From: Macrobrachium rosenbergii
Taxonomy: Eukaryota; Arthropoda; Malacostraca; Decapoda; Palaemonidae
DNA: 64,000 nucleotides
Reading direction: 5' to 3'
NCBI RefSeq assembly: GCF_040412425.1
Contig: NC_089795.1
Span: 76,192,663 to 76,256,662 of the forward strand
The notes below the pieces were generated by a model. That model worked only from the letters and a program-made list of their open reading frames with translations, was not told the DNA's origin and ran no database searches. This document shows positions 22,155 through 34,790 of the stretch, piece by piece. Position 1 is the stretch's first letter. Every line of letters starts with the position of its first letter. The translations under genes were made by a program, and so were the position numbers.

Positions 22155-25100
22155 GCACAGGAAAACAAAACAGGATCTGAGTTTGCAGAGTCGTCGCAAG
22201 AGTTGCTACCCGCTGCCGAGCAGTTTTCAAGAAGGATGGACAGTTTACACTTCGCCTAGACTGACGGTTCGCTCTTCCTTTGGAGCTTCGGTTGATAGGC
22301 TCTTAAAAGCTACTCGCCCTCAAATATTTACCAGGTGTTCGTGGCAATACTCTTTTAGCTGAACATTGGATTCTTACCGTCAGGCCTCTCTAAATATCGC
22401 CTTTTACTATATTGGCTGCCTTTGTTAACCTCCGGTGGCTCCTGTCTTCGTTTATTTTGAAAGGACCCGGCAACGAAAATGATCCAAATTTATTTTTTTT
22501 TTTTTCGTGAATTTGAACGGCTACGTCGTTATGCAGTTGTGTGAAATGTACTTGAGAAACTTGGGATTGCAGTGAAATCTGTTTATTTGCTTAGATGGAC
22601 CACGTCTCTGAGATGTGTTTATTTCTAAGATCCTAAGAATACGATAAGAATCTTGAGTTTTGGAGTGATATTTACAAAAGTCGGAAACAGTAAAATATTC
22701 GTTCGTATTTCATGGTTTCTATGAAAGCTGTCTACAGTAATATTCTATTCTTTTCGAGTCCGATGTAAGTGAGCGTTTCATATTATAGTACATCGATTGT
22801 TCTCCGGTGAAATATAAGGTACTGATAAACATGATAATTATTTGGATGAGCATACTTGCATTTATAGGTCACTCCTAGATTGCTCTAAATATACAAAAAC
22901 TTCCTCTTGAATTTCACTTCAAGGTTATTGTCTATACCTTTATTCGGCCAGATATTTATCACATAGTAAGTGATATGCTTGCACTATTGATGTTTCCGCC
23001 TTTCTCTCTCTTTTTTGTCGAGGCCTAATTTCCTCTGCCTTTCCAAGGACAGAAATACAGGACAGAGGTATATGTGTTCAGTCAATGGATACCAGGAGGC
23101 TGATCGTTTATGTGTGTATGCTTCTTTTAATGCCTGAGTAGAATAGTATATACGTAACATGAGATACTCACTTAAGCAAAAATAAGGCATCTTCAAGCGG
23201 TAAATTGTCGCTTCAGTTTAATCTAGTGACGCGTGACAATTTAATTTTTCAAACCAATCATCTATGATCAGACCCAATTGCAGTGTCAGATATTTAGCCC
23301 TGTAATTGAAAGACCTTAAAAGTTCTTTTTCATTCTGGACGTAAACCGGCACCTTTCTTCATACTATGAGATGTGTAGAGTAGATACAGTCTGGTTTATT
23401 TCTTCATGCAAATGTAAAACGATGTCACCTTAGTAACGAAATAAATGAAGCGATGGAATACTTCAGTGCAATATTTACCTTGTTTTCATGTCGTCAGATT
23501 TTTACGCTATGTGAAAAATCAATAAAAACTCCTATACCATCCACTTACAACTTTAACTGCCAGGCCATTTCTTCGTTACATCCAACTCAGATTAGTGATA
23601 TATTTCACATATAAGTAAAAAAAAAATAAGTAAATAAATTTGGCGGTGACGGAGCATCCAGGGATGTTCAGCTAAAATGAATTGAACCCCTGATGACTTA
23701 AGGAAGGAATCATGTTCCTGATAGTCAAAAGACTGTTGTATGTATGTATGTATGTATGTATGTATGTATGCATACATAAGTTTGTATGTGTATAAATGCT
23801 TGTGATGTGCATTAATAAAACTTATGTAGCAATGTGATAAGACTCAATATAAAAAGATTTACCATAGCCCGTGTGTTTAAAGTGTCATAGATACAAGAGC
23901 TTATGTTAGAAAACGTGGAATTCGTAATGATGGCCTTCCATCAGGCGCAAAGGCTTGATTTAAATTACTGAAGTCAATGGCCATTAAGCATAGTTATCCT
24001 CGATAGCGATGGCTGAATTAATGTTAACTGCTATGAAAGTTTTATATGAGCATCGAGGATCTGAAATGACGCAGCAACTATGATTAGGAAGGGTAAGATG
24101 ACGATACAGCTGTATGGTAAAGGTTCAAGGGGTTGGTGTTCTTCTGAGATGAAAAGGTTCAAGACGTTGACGGTCTTTGAGGAGAAAGTGGATCGTCATT
24201 TTTAGGTAAAACATCATGTCTCTGAAACTGGACAAGGGACATTGGTTTTAATTACATGAAAACTCGCGGTGAACACGAGTAAAATTCAGGCAATTTGAAA
24301 AAAATAGAAAAATATTCGGATAATCAAAGTCGGATTAGTCTTGGTTAATTTAACTCAAATCTGTGGAGCAAAGAAAAAGAGGTAGTGATTAGGAAATGGA
24401 GTCGCTGGTTTGATAGATTGATTTGTGGCTTAAAACTGCAGTCACAACATCCAGGTTACTGACGCCTTGGTGGTCTGAAGGATTGTCTTACACTATTATA
24501 GGCATTTATTGACTGATTCATTCAGCACAGGTAATGGGGCCTAGGCTACAATCTGTTCATTTATTTCTTGACTGGTTATGCATTTAATTTGATTAGTTCC
24601 ATTCTCTTTTCTTTTTTTTTTTTTGCGCGCGTGCGTAGTAACACCGCTGCTTTTATGATTATGCCCTCGTTTACCCGAGTTCGTGGAAAACAAGCAAAAG
24701 AGGAGGGGAAAGAAAAACAAAGAAATTTGGCCTCGAAGGAAACGATAGACTTAGCTCCTAAAGCGTTCAACGCTTTACGATTCAGGAAAAACAGAAGCAA
24801 CAAGAGAATTTCAAAGCATGACAGTCTGAAAGAGAAAAATAAATCAATGTCAAAAGGGGGAAGGGAGGGTAGACTCTGCGCGCCTCATTTCTCTATCCTT
24901 TTAAAACCTTTCCTTATGAAAACCGCTGTCAGTTCATAATATGTAGCACATACGTACTAACAGTTGCTCAGTTTTCCTTGCCGTCGTGAAATGTCTTCTT
25001 CGGATTACTATGTCAGTCTTAATAAATCTTCAAATTTTTCCGGGTGGAGCAGATACTTGTAAGAGATAATAACGGAAACACGCTCATATACAATCAAACG
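22155..25100. other. Long unique AT-rich stretch
   Basis: About 2.9 kb with no recognisable exon, RNA or transposon. A (TATG)n tract lies at 23738-23770 and a T-run at 24612-24624. A 123-residue forward frame (24568-24939) is rich in basic residues but matches no family; its first 25 residues come from T-rich sequence. Confidence 0.45.
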
Positions 25101-25113
25101 CACGCACACACAC

Positions 25114-25180
<67 letters not shown>

Positions 25181-25230
25181 TAATATATATTTATATTTAT
25201 ATAATATGTAGTTTAATATTTATGATGAAA

Positions 25231-25290
<60 letters not shown>

Positions 25291-25354
25291 CACACATGCA
25301 CACAGCATGCATAATGGAAAAAATACTGTATGAGAGAGAGAGAGAGAGAGAGAA
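25101..25354. repeat. CA/TA/GA microsatellite cluster
   Basis: (CA)7, (TA)29 to 25172, irregular TAATATATA, a second TA run at 25233-25277, (CA)6, and (GA)12 at 25331-25354. Confidence 0.95.
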
Positions 25355-25677
25355 CAACATACCTGGGCGCAATGTTTTAAGACGACAGAAGAGTCGTAAG
25401 AGTGTGTGTTAAGAACGACATCTGGAGAGTTCAAAGGCAGATTTAACCCTTTTCCTTCTCTAAACACTAATTGCAAGACAGAGGAGGCGTGTGATCTCTG
25501 CCATAGAGCCCCTGAGGTAAATATTTAAGAACAGCCTTCGAACTCAGGGCCCGGCGGCTTGGCGCTAAGAGATGGCGGCAAAAACACGAAGAAGAAGAAG
25601 AAGGTGCTCGTGGAAGTCTTTGGGTCGGCTCCTCCCTTCCTCTCCCTGCGCTCAGCCCTTCCTTCCACTTGACTTTT

Positions 25678-25682
<5 letters not shown>
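25355..25682. other. Unique DNA
   Basis: Locally GC-richer at 25540-25680; no gene recognised. Confidence 0.4.

Positions 25683-25717
<35 letters not shown>
25683..25717. repeat. (CT)n microsatellite
   Basis: About 17 CT units. The 110-residue frame crossing it gains length from the tract. Confidence 0.95.
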
Positions 25718-25719
<2 letters not shown>

Positions 25720-26042
25720 ATGAAGATGATGTTAAGGTGGAGAGATCTAACGTTAGGTGGAACTTGTCAATCTGTTTACTTTGGCTGCAGCGAGAGTGTT
25801 TCGTCTCTATGTCTTTAGTGTTCGCTCTTCGTTTTTCCTTTCCGATGATTAATTACCAGGCGCATTTACTTTCGCAGAGAAACTTGAGATATGTTTATGT
25901 TTAGCAGTGATTGCCTTTGAGTTCTTGATCTGTCAGTGTCCGTGGGAAGAGCAAAGAAAAAAATTCATAAAGCTTTCTTTCATTTTCTCTCTAATGGTCG
26001 ACAAATTTCAGCATAATATCCAGAGAGCATCACTTGGTCCTT

Positions 26043-26046
<4 letters not shown>

Positions 26047-26079
<33 letters not shown>
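26047..26079. repeat. (CT)n microsatellite
   Basis: About 16 CT units. Confidence 0.95.
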
Positions 26080-26082
<3 letters not shown>

Positions 26083-27350
26083 GGCTTAGAGGTGTAAACA
26101 GTAGCACAAGCCCCTTACTATAAAAAAAAATATATAGTTAAAGACCCTGGTTCAACTTCTGGGAGAGGTCTCAGTGATCTGGGCGATCAGTCGACTGTAG
26201 TTAATTGCGGTTGGCAATGGAGTGAAGCAGAGGAGATGACAGATGAGTCAATCATTGAATTATCTGTCTGTCTGTCTGTCTCTCTCTTCAAAAAAATTAC
26301 ACCCAGACTCTTATTATTTTTTACTTCGTTCTTCCCCATTTATTTTTGTCATATAAACACCTACGTGCATTTTAGCACTACTTTTCTACTTTTTTTCTCG
26401 AATAGCATTAAAAATTTCTCTCATGCTGAAAGTAACTACTTGAATTTTCTTTCTCTTTCGCTTCCACTGACAATTTGCCGAGTAACTCTTAATCTAGTAT
26501 TCATGTTCGCACACTTGTCCAGGGGTTTAGGTCTTCACAGACTGACAGAATTAACCTTTTAAGTCTGACGGTGATCTCCATCGATTTTTTAATGAATGTG
26601 AACTGTAGTTTGACCTATCTCTCCTTCCTTAAGTACACTGAACAGTCAGACTGAGGTTATAATCATCTATCATTTTTTTTTTTTAATAAATTTCGGGACT
26701 TTCGTTTAATGTTACCATTGTCAAAAGCTTCCATTTTGTCACCACGAATAGGTTCAACAAAGCTAGAAATATTTAACTTTCTAGTTGTGTTAATTCAGGG
26801 ATGCTTTTCTTGAACACAAACCTTAAGTAATTTCCTTGACATCTCTGTGAGTTTGGACGAGATGTCAAACGAGGCCAGATTCATCGAACTATTTACTAGT
26901 TTTCAATCTGTGTTTGTAGCATTTACCTGACAGCTTTGTTAAGACTTTTTTCCTAGTGAAATGTGTACTGTGAACTTATAGAATAGGTTTCTCTTGAGTA
27001 TTCTTTTATGAGAAAAAAGATCACCCGGCTTCTAAATCATAATCCGCCATCTTCACATGCAAAAAAAAAAAGAGAACAAATTTCATTAAAGAATAATGTT
27101 CGTTTACCTGGCGGCTGTTTTTGTATGCAAGAATTGTCATGTTCAAAGAGTATAGTACATAGGACACTTTGACCTGAAATTATTAGAAATAGATACTTGA
27201 GCTTACCTTAAAGTATAATTACTATCTGAAGTCATAAAGAGATGAGTCATAGCTGAAATCCACAGGTTACCGCTCGTTGACAAGCTCCAGAGCACATTCA
27301 TACAATTTCTGGCGAGATGCATTAAGTGAGCTGTTTCCCACGGAAAAAGA
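26080..27350. other. Unique AT-rich DNA
   Basis: No gene recognised. A GGTTCAACTTCTGGG at about 26150 resembles a pol III B box, but no matching A box was found at the expected distance. Confidence 0.4.
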
Positions 27351-27743
27351 AAACAAGTAAAAAATGCGCCGAAGTTTCTTCGGCCCAATCGAGTTCTCTG
27401 TACAGCGCATAATCAAGGCCACCGGAAATAGTTCTATCTTTAGGTGGTCTCGGTATAATGCTGTATGAGCCGCGGCCCATGAAATTCTCAGCCGGTCATG
27501 ATGGCCTGTGTTGTTGCGCTGCCAGAAGCACGATCATGGCTAACTTTAACCTTAAATAAAATAAAATACTGAGGCTAGAGGGTTGCAATTTGGTATGTTT
27601 GATGATTGGAGGGTGGATGATCAACATAACAATTTCTCGCCCTCTAGCGTTAGTAGTTTTTAAGATCTGAGGGTGGACAGAAAAAAAGTGAGGACGGACA
27701 GACAAAGCCGGCACACTAGTTTTCTTTTCAGAAAACTAAAAAG
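27351..27743 (+). repeat. Full-length copy 4 of the hairpin-rich dispersed repeat
   Basis: About 393 bp with all blocks in order. The first hairpin is GCGCCGAAG/CTTCGGCC; the second palindrome is partly decayed (CACCGGAAATAGTTC/TATCTTTAGGTG); the long stem is well preserved (CTGAGGCTAGAGGGTTGCAA with CTCGCCCTCTAGCGTTAG); the 3' end is GTTTTCTTTTCAGAAAACTA. Flanks share no direct repeat that I can see. Confidence 0.92.
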
Positions 27744-28448
27744 GGTCTAGTGTGACGGCTCCCCGACAATGTTGCATTGTAAATCTCCGTTCTCTAACAA
27801 AATGTGTTCTTTTGTTTTATCAGGAATGGTCTGATTACCCTTTTGTCATTCTCTCAAAAGTTTGACTTTTAATAGTTTCCTTTCTGTAATAATGTTTACC
27901 CTCCTTTAAAGGTCGTTCTTAACATCAAATTGCTCTTGCATAAGACTGTCATTTCTCATGTGAGTAAGTTAGGTAAAAGAGTTGACTGGGCCAGTTGTCC
28001 TCTGTACGCTAAACTTAGCTTACCATGACGACACTAAATGGTCATAGTTTATAATCATTTCTAGGATATTATGCATAGGATAAATAAGAATTATCATAGC
28101 GTGACTACTTTTTTTGTACATACTGTCGTGTTTGATAAAATCAAATGCACTATAACACTTTCCTAAGCTAGGAGTCCACGTGCACCTTTCTTGGAATTAG
28201 AATTATCATGCAATTACACTCTGCGTAGAGGCATTGCCATTAGAAAGTAGGTAATGTCTCTTTAATTTTGGGTTTAAATACACAAAGCCGTTTCAGAGTG
28301 GATTATCATGTAGGTTTACCTTATTATCTATCTATTTTCTTTTTTATATCTTTGCTTATATGTAATGAGATGTACTGTTTTTAAATAATCTGAATACTCA
28401 CAAGCACTTTATTACACTATTCACTTTCTTCTGGTTCAAACATTTCTT
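27744..28448. other. Unique AT-rich DNA
   Basis: Nothing recognisable. Confidence 0.45.
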
Positions 28449-28700
28449 TATTCTACCCCATCGAGGGGGCTAGTGGCATCAGTGTGCCCCAAATGGTGCA
28501 CTGCAGGCATTACTTAGGGTTCTTTGCAGCGTCCCTTCGGCCCCTAACTGCAACTCGTTCCATTCCTATTACTATACCTCAATTCATATTCTCTTTCTTC
28601 CGTCTTACTTTCCATCCTCTCCTAAAACAATTGTTTCAACATTATTTTCAGCTCTGAATGACGTCATAAGCCCCAGCGTTTGGCCCTTGACAAATTTATT
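28449..28700. repeat. Short dispersed repeat of a type common in decapods (SINE-like)
   Basis: I recognise the blocks CCCATCGAGGGGGCTAGTGG, CATTACTTAGGGTTCTTTGC, GCGTCCCTTCGGCCCCTAAC, a pyrimidine-rich middle (TCTTTCTTCCGTCTTACTTT) and a final CTGAATGACGTCATAAGCCC / AGCGTTTGGCCCTTGAC. This arrangement is, from memory, a very frequent short interspersed repeat in shrimp, prawn and crab sequences. Here the middle appears shortened and the start slightly decayed. The recognition is from memory and unverified. It has no coding capacity, and the strand of its presumed transcript is uncertain. Confidence 0.75.
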
Positions 28701-29107
28701 TCCTAGATCTAGATCAATACCATAAAGGAAGAGAATTTTGGTTTACTTTAATCCCAGATCAATCCAGAAAACATTCCTCCTCGTCATTCCTATATTCGTA
28801 TTGCAAATCACATATCTAAATAATATTGAGTTTTACTTAAAATATAATTTAAAAAATCAATTTTGTGTTCCACAGAGAAGAGGATTCAGCCTTGATAAAA
28901 ATGAATCGTCCACTCCAGTTCTGAATCCACAAGAGATTAATAATTAACATTGTTTGTTATATTAAGGGTATTCTATTTTTCATGGTAATTTACTGTTAGA
29001 CATGCATATGAATGAAATATAATGATTCAGTGTATCATGATTATAGCCCACACACACATAAGTAAACAGACAATACACAGATCAGAGGAGCCTGAAGTGT
29101 TAATCAT

Positions 29108-29110
<3 letters not shown>
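28701..29110. other. Unique AT-rich DNA
   Basis: Nothing recognised; the 69-residue frame at 28738-28947 matches nothing I know. Confidence 0.45.
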
Positions 29111-29191
<81 letters not shown>

Positions 29192-29225
29192 TATATGCAT
29201 ATATATATAGTGTATATGCATATAT

Positions 29226-29303
<78 letters not shown>

Positions 29304-29318
29304 GTGTACACACAAACA
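29111..29318. repeat. (CA)n(TA)n microsatellite cluster
   Basis: (CA)18, (TA)20, a short island with the TATATGCATA word twice, (TA)30, then imperfect CA words. Confidence 0.95.
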
Positions 29319-29700
29319 TATATATAAATAGTGTATGTGTTTAAATGTGCATACCACATGTATTTCCGAATTTAGGCTAATAAATATGATTGTTTTCATG
29401 TCATGTTTTTGTTTACAGATAGTGACGTACTGGAAAATGCATTGAGTTAATACTGCATTTGTTATAACAAACAAATTTGGAGGCAAAAATCTCGTGTCAT
29501 GTCTTTATACGTACGGGTAAACATAATCAGCAAGAATTTGTAGAATTTTCTTTCCTTGTCTTTCATTTTCCATTATTTTAATGCATTATTTATTAAAGGA
29601 CTTGTAATGGGTACTGTCTTTTTTCACTGGAATGGTAAAAGATTAATTACACATACATTGATTAATGTATGTATATTATTAATGAAAAATATTCTTGTCA

Positions 29701-29704
<4 letters not shown>

Positions 29705-29732
<28 letters not shown>
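29705..29732. repeat. (CT)n microsatellite
   Basis: About 14 CT units. Confidence 0.95.
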
Positions 29733-29735
<3 letters not shown>

Positions 29736-30149
29736 ACCCTTTCCTTTCCCACGAAATCACCGCGCAAGTAAATGAAGTGAAAACAGAACACCATTAAATC
29801 AGAGGGAGAACAAAAATGACCGACAATGACTTTCTGGATGACGTGAATGAGATCACCTCCATCCCATTGTCTCCTTCCAATCATTAGCTATTCATAGGGC
29901 GCGTGCCTAACCCACCGGTACCTGGGCAATGGCGCGTGTTTGCATTAGGGGGAACCCGAAGACAGGCGGATCCACCGATACAATTCTCCCTTTTTCACAC
30001 ATTTCGTTTTACGTTGCCTTTATTTTCCCTCCGTTTTCCTTTCCTCGCGCATGGCCGTCTTTCTTTCTTTTTTTTATTCTCATCCCCTCCATTGTTTTGT
30101 TTCTCATTATCCTCTCAAAATGTGCCTGGCGTCATATCGCCCTAAAATA
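29733..30149. other. Unique DNA
   Basis: Balanced composition around 29890-29990 (CGGTACCTGGGCAATGGCGC), then pyrimidine-rich. No gene seen. Confidence 0.4.
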
Positions 30150-30690
30150 CGCCTCGTAAATGGTCCATCAGACGCCGCTTCACCGAGGGATCGGATGAGG
30201 GTCTCCCAGAGATCGTCGAATTACCTGTATATCGTATATATATGACCCACTAAAGTAATTTGTATTACTTCTGCGTCCCTCTTTTTACGATGGCCATTAC
30301 GCCGGCACCTCATCGAATGGCCAAGGCCTCGACTGTGACGTCAAAAGTGGCTGACCAACAGAAATCGAGGACCTCGAGCGACACAGGACTCGGGGAGCGT
30401 CTGATTGGTCCGTTCGAACCGTCCGGGAGCGACGGTCATTGGTGGAGGGCCATCGATTTTCGCGCGCGCGGGGTGTCGGTCGTGTGATTGAATTAGAATT
30501 AGTTGCGTGTGCCACCCAATTCACCTCTCCCGTAAACACAATCGATCGGCGGCCGGATGTCGTGAGAGGGATCGATCGATAAGCTATAGAAACGTTAACA
30601 AGGCCAATTTATCGCCGATGATACGCAGTCAGGTGATAAAGCGATGGGGTCGTGAGATCCGTCGATAGTGGCCAGGAGAGGTCGTCTTAT
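30150..30690. promoter_or_regulatory. CpG-rich block with CRE, CCAAT and ATCGAT motifs
   Basis: From 30301 to 30690 I count about 39 CpG dinucleotides, far above the rest of the window. Motifs: a perfect TGACGTCA at 30336-30343 (CREB/ATF site); inverted CCAAT boxes at 30404-30408 and 30438-30442, and a forward CCAAT at 30604-30608; a TTTTCGCGCGCGCG tract at 30457-30470 (E2F-like start); ATCGAT at 30452-30457, 30541-30546 and twice overlapping at 30571-30580, the core of the insect DREF site. It looks like a TATA-less promoter or unmethylated regulatory element. A 75-residue forward frame (30260-30487) crosses it but has no recognisable domain. Direction and target gene are unknown. Confidence 0.4.
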
Positions 30691-32754
30691 TCAGGGCCAT
30701 TTCCTCCCGCTCTTGGGAAAACCGTTAAATGACTTCTGTTTTTTTTTTTTCTCATCTCTCGGTGCTTTTGGGGACAGGGCTTGGTCGGGGTAGAGAGGGG
30801 AGGGGATGGGAAGGGAAACGAGGGCCTAAAACACGAAAGATAGATACTGTTGCATTCACGAAAGGTGTCACATGCAGCAGTAAGTCTGAGCGTCAATGAC
30901 TACATTTAGGTGATTGCTTTTTAATGGTATCCATAAGATTTTTTTATGGATTTCCTTTGATAAAGAATGGAATTCTGTTGATTGCTACGCATTCTTGATC
31001 TGTTATTTGGTTGTAAATACTGGTTAAGAGAAAAATTTTACAAAGTACTGGAAATAACTTTTAACGTTTACCAAAGTGAAATTGCATAGTTGAACTGCAT
31101 CTGAGGAATTTGGATGATCACACATTGCCATGAATAAGAAGCTGAATTAGATACTACAGCGCTTGCCTACACGTTAAATAAAATGGTATGATATTATCAA
31201 TAGTCCTTAAACTAAAGTACACATGAAATTTGAACATAAGGTGGAATAACTATATAAATAGCCATATGAATATATTTTCTGTATTCACTAAAAACTACGG
31301 ACAATCGTTACGCAAGACAATTTTTTAAAAAGCCACCACGCCCACTACTCTTGTTTTTTTCTTGTAGGGTAAAAACATCAAACCGAAGCATGACGCCCAA
31401 ATCTCATTCTGCCCTGGACGAAAAAGAAATGAGAGGGATTAAAAAAATGAAAATGTAATCTGTGTGCAAATGTATATATGTTCTGAGTTACTAACAAACT
31501 TTCCTGTCAAGACGAGGCCGGATAAAGAAGTCAGGAAAAGTTGAAAGAAGAGCGTCTCGTGCATCGAGAAGTGAATGTCAAGAAGCGTCATCAGACCTAA
31601 GTTTGTGATCTCCAAATGGCGTCTGTAATTATTCTTTCCGCATTTCCACCGAACCGGAACTATCCGAGAGTGATCTGTTAAATGCTCGTTGAAAGCCTCA
31701 GCATGCAACTGTTCCGTAAGATTTCGCTGATCTGATCCAATTTCGTCCGTTCAGGTGAAAGGTTTCTTCGCTTGCAGTTTTTCGATACGTTTGCTTGCGA
31801 GAATGTAAATATCTGATTTACATTTGTGCGTCTTCTCTTAGTGAACATCTTTTTAAAAACAGTTAATATTGTCAGAAACATATGAGCGCTTATAGAATAT
31901 CGATTTTATTTCATGATCAAACCTACGAGAGATTTTTAAGGAATTTCAGTAACGAACGGTCTAAAAAAATAACAGTAACTCGTCAGTAAACATGAAACGG
32001 TGAAACAAGTAGATGTACAAAATAAAAAATAAGACAAACTCCATTCACAAACTGAGTATCCATGGACGCCTTAAGCTATGTGTGTATGCATAATCTTAAG
32101 CATACATAATTTCTTGCATTTCCTGCATAATTCACCACCTTTTAAACTAAAATTTAAAACAAAAAACCGAATAAGAAGAAGCAGAAAGCAAAGACCTTCA
32201 TGTCTGAGCCAACTGGCGTGCGTGCATAAAGAGGGAGTCCAGTGACACCCGCCCGGCAGGATGATTTTATGACTGAAGGCGAATTGTAAATGATAGAGTA
32301 GTAAATGACTCGATTATCTGACTGTTATGAAATTGCAGTTCTCGTTCTAATTACACATATCGTAAAACTCCCGAAAGGTCCGCTGGCTGGTCAGGGGATG
32401 ATGATGGTACCCAGCAGGTAAAAGTTGGTCGATGGCTGCGCAATTGGAGGGGGGCTGAATTTTTACAAAGCGGAGTTGCGAATTAGAATTTCTTTAATCG
32501 CGTTCTCTACTTTTGGCGTATTCTGATAATTGCGTGGAGGAGATCTGTTGGGTGCTAAGCATAAGGCAATTCTGACTTTTACCTGGGACAAGCGATAGAC
32601 AGAAAAAACAGACCTGTTCCCCTGGCAGAAGACGTTTAGATTTGTGTAATCTGGGAACAGAATTCTGCTAAAATTCCTGAGGTAGAAATGCCATATTTTT
32701 TGTATTTTAGTGCTTCTTTATTAATATCAAGGTATTATACTTGACTTATTGGAG
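30691..32754. other. Unique AT-rich DNA
   Basis: About 2 kb with a T-run at 30739-30750 and nothing else recognisable. Around 31490-31830 composition is slightly more balanced, with no identifiable exon. Confidence 0.45.
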
Positions 32755-32954
32755 CTTAATTTGGATCGAATGCACTCATTTATTATTAAGAAATGAAACA
32801 TTGCATTAACTAATAACAAAATTAACGGAAGGGTAAACGAATTATATCAATCCAGATCTTGACAGTTGCAATCAAAATTGAATAACCTACGTACACTCAA
32901 AATGCACTCACGCTTGCAAATAGAGAGAGACGTGTGTGTGTATATGTATGTATG

Positions 32955-33030
<76 letters not shown>

Positions 33031-33092
33031 CAGTATATATATGTATGTATATATATATAATATAGCATATTTATATTATATGAAATTGCTGA

Positions 33093-33177
<85 letters not shown>

Positions 33178-33365
33178 CATACACACACACGTCTCTCTGT
33201 GTTTGCAAGCGTGAGTATTTTGAGTGTATGTAGTTTATTCAATTTTGATTGCAACTTTCAAGATCTGGATAGATACAATTCGTTTACCCTTCCGTTAATT
33301 TTGTTATTAGTTAATTTAATGCTTCATGTGTTAATAATAATGAGTGTATTCTGATCCAAATTAAG
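32755..33365. repeat. 611-bp palindromic foldback with a TA-repeat core
   Basis: The left arm (32755 to about 32960) and right arm (about 33168 to 33365) are reverse complements over roughly 200 bp. Examples: CTTAATTTGGATC with GATCCAAATTAAG; AACGGAAGGGTAAACGAATT with AATTCGTTTACCCTTCCGTT; GTTGCAATCAAAATTGAATA with its complement; CACGCTTGCAAA with TTTGCAAGCGTG. The arms differ by scattered substitutions and small indels. The centre is two long TA runs around a short AT-rich island (about 33060-33098), which itself carries a palindromic CAGTATATATATG. No target-site duplication was found. Confidence 0.9.
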
Positions 33366-33369
33366 TCTA

Positions 33370-33370
<1 letters not shown>

Positions 33371-33438
<68 letters not shown>
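33371..33438. repeat. (TA)n microsatellite
   Basis: About 33 TA units starting 6 bases beyond the end of the palindrome. Confidence 0.96.
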
Positions 33439-33907
33439 TGTATATATATAAAATATGCTGAATTTGTATATTAAAATTTAATTGCATAAACATTTTACGA
33501 CTAATAGTAACTTCCAAATTATGTTTGTTTATACGAGGGAAATTTCCCTTTAGTTTTAGTAAAAGCAGAAAATTATGTTAGTTATCAGGTACCAATATTG
33601 TATTGCCTTTTCAAAAATTTTTTATCAACAAAGATTATGGCATAATATTAGGCATTCACCTCTCCTTTGTGCTGTATGGAATACCTTGAAAAGCAACTTC
33701 GCCTCCTGACTGTTACTTCAAGCGTAAATCTATGGTCTTGAGCTGAAAAATAATTGTTTTCTAATTATTTTTACAAAATATGATTATCAGCATTGTTTGG
33801 GTGTAACCGTTTATCATACAACTCTTTATCTAGTTTATCTCTAATTTTTTTATGTAATTTACCTACCTTGTCTATCTTGGTATATGGCCCTAGGCTTTAA
33901 TACTGGA

Positions 33908-33965
<58 letters not shown>
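33908..33965. repeat. (ATT)n microsatellite
   Basis: About 19 ATT units directly bordering the 33967-34061 palindrome. Confidence 0.96.
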
Positions 33966-33966
<1 letters not shown>

Positions 33967-34061
33967 CTGTTTCCACGGCATTTCATTTGTATAGTCTTCT
34001 CTTTTCGTCTTACAAAGACGAATAGAAAAGACTCTATAGAAATTAAATGCCCTGGAAACAG
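33967..34061. repeat. 95-bp imperfect palindrome between two (ATT)n tracts
   Basis: The left arm CTGTTTCCACGGCATTTCAT...CTTTTCGTCTT and right arm AAGACGAATAGAAAAG...AATGCCCTGGAAACAG pair over about 45 bp around a central ACA, with a few mismatches. (ATT)n tracts lie immediately to the left and about 48 bp to the right. It is probably a small foldback repeat; a transcript would form a long hairpin. Confidence 0.88.
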
Positions 34062-34108
34062 CTGTAATTTTCAACGCTACTGCGTTCACAGAAGGTTTCC
34101 TCCCTTGA

Positions 34109-34176
<68 letters not shown>
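34109..34176. repeat. (ATT)n microsatellite
   Basis: About 22 ATT units. Confidence 0.96.
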
Positions 34177-34470
34177 GTTAGTTTTGACCAAAATTATATT
34201 TATAGACGTTAGTTATTCGTTCCCGTCCCATCTCCAAACGTAATACCGCTTCTATGATTTCGGCTGAAAAAAAAAAAAACCTAAATTTAACCCTGGGGAA
34301 GGTAAGGTTCCCGCAGAGAGACAAATGACAGGGAGTGAAAAGTAAGTGGGGCAGGTAAACAGTGAGTCAATAACAAAGGACCTACCAGAAGCTGCCTTGC
34401 TGCGCTTCCGAGAGGGAGAGACCGAGAGGGGAAAAAGGGAAACGCATTTCCACTGATATGTATTTATGTG
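34177..34470. other. Unique DNA
   Basis: Nothing recognised beyond an A-run at 34267-34279. Confidence 0.45.
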
Positions 34471-34479
34471 AGCATGAAA

Positions 34480-34526
34480 TATTTATATTTATGTATATAT
34501 ACATTTATATATATATTATATATATG

Positions 34527-34589
<63 letters not shown>

Positions 34590-34703
34590 GTATATGTATG
34601 TGTGTAGATGTATAAATGATATGTATATTTATAAGTATACGTACATATAGGGTTTGTGAAAATAAAAATGTCACTGTGTATGTAACAAATATATATTATA
34701 TAT

Positions 34704-34753
<50 letters not shown>

Positions 34754-34790
34754 CATGTATAATACATATGTATGTATATTTATGTGTGTT
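34480..34790. repeat. TA/TATG-rich microsatellite cluster
   Basis: TA runs at 34530-34577 and 34693-34748 embedded in degenerate TATG and TTTATA words. Confidence 0.9.

Noticed and set aside
24568..24939. 123-residue basic open frame
   Set aside because: No family resemblance, T-rich start and no splice or promoter context; likely chance.
30260..30487. 75-residue frame inside the CpG-rich block
   Set aside because: Stop codons are rarer in GC-rich DNA; no domain recognised. Kept only as a regulatory candidate.
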